The translations under genes were made by a program, and so were the position numbers. From Prorocentrum cordatum (Eukaryota; Sar; Dinophyceae; Prorocentrales; Prorocentraceae), in the NCBI GenBank assembly GCA_963575745.1, contig CAUYUJ010002736.1, positions 399,600 through 463,599 on the forward strand: a stretch of DNA of 64,000 bases, given 5' to 3'. This document shows positions 63,918-64,000 of the stretch, piece after piece; within the stretch, counting starts at the first letter, position 1; the number at the start of each line of letters is the position of its first letter. The notes below the pieces were generated by a model, which made no database searches, had not been told where the DNA came from, and saw only the letters and a program-made list of their open reading frames with translations.

Positions 63918-64000
63918 TTTTTGTTCGCCGAGCCAGGATCAAAACAACAACAAAAGTCACAAGCCAGGATCAAAACAACTTCTTTTCGCCGAGCCAGGAT
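63918..64000. repeat. short tandem repeat at the window edge
   Basis: GAGCCAGGATCAAAACAAC-type units occur three times (about 63929, 63963, 63990), with 'ttcgcc' before two of them; the array probably continues beyond the window. Confidence 0.7.

Overview
The window looks like nuclear DNA of a dinoflagellate, probably a large-genome, GC-rich, free-living species; the exact taxon is inferred, not shown. The evidence is: a relic of the dinoflagellate trans-spliced leader (59538-59559, one mismatch to the canonical 22-mer), very long trinucleotide arrays, a Ty1/copia element with a dinoflagellate-style gag and protease, and kilobases of GC-rich DNA in which every frame is open. Gene density is very low. 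Only two credible host genes are seen, both in the last 5 kb.

Layout. 1-2.8 kb: purine/pyrimidine arrays and a ~535-bp higher-order repeat. 3.1-4.5 kb: (CTA)n array. 4520-27268: one very large Ty1/copia retrotransposon (22.7 kb) with ~341-bp LTRs, inserted into the (CTA)n array with a TGATAC target duplication. 27.3-28.35 kb: the rest of the (CTA)n array. 28.9-30.1 kb: a decayed LINE reverse transcriptase on the minus strand. 30-45 kb: a field of short non-autonomous elements with terminal inverted repeats (families M1-M8 here), (GGA)n/(TCC)n arrays and a 100-bp assembly gap. 45.6-46.7 kb: a probable LTR-element gag/protease relic. 46.7-53.3 kb: GC-rich DNA without recognisable genes. 53.5-59.5 kb: low-complexity DNA, more TIR elements and a ~112-bp tandem array. 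59539-60345: a processed retrogene with spliced-leader relic, A-rich 3' end and 8-bp target duplication, coding a small secreted-type protein. 61544-62560: an intact nicotinamidase/isochorismatase-family gene. The window ends in the start of a short tandem repeat.

The copia element is the main novelty. Order: LTR, primer site, a zinc-finger/coiled-coil leader region (ORF0), gag with CCCH-type fingers, protease-integrase, linker, reverse transcriptase, RNase H, then about 11 kb of further ORFs before a polypurine tract and the 3' LTR. The post-pol ORFs are closely packed (20-bp overlap of ORF2/ORF3, 6-bp gap ORF3/ORF4, a TAATG stop/start overlap of ORF11/ORF12). They include a class-I methyltransferase-like protein, a broken SGNH-hydrolase-like gene, a protein resembling RNA 2'-phosphotransferase (Tpt1/KptA), a zinc-ribbon protein and several unrecognised conserved-looking proteins. 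About 27 short nested palindromes with a GGCTNAGCC-like core are scattered through the element, in and between ORFs, and were not seen elsewhere in the window. The copy is damaged (frameshifts and lone in-frame stops) and its LTRs differ by roughly 5 percent, so it is probably not autonomous now.
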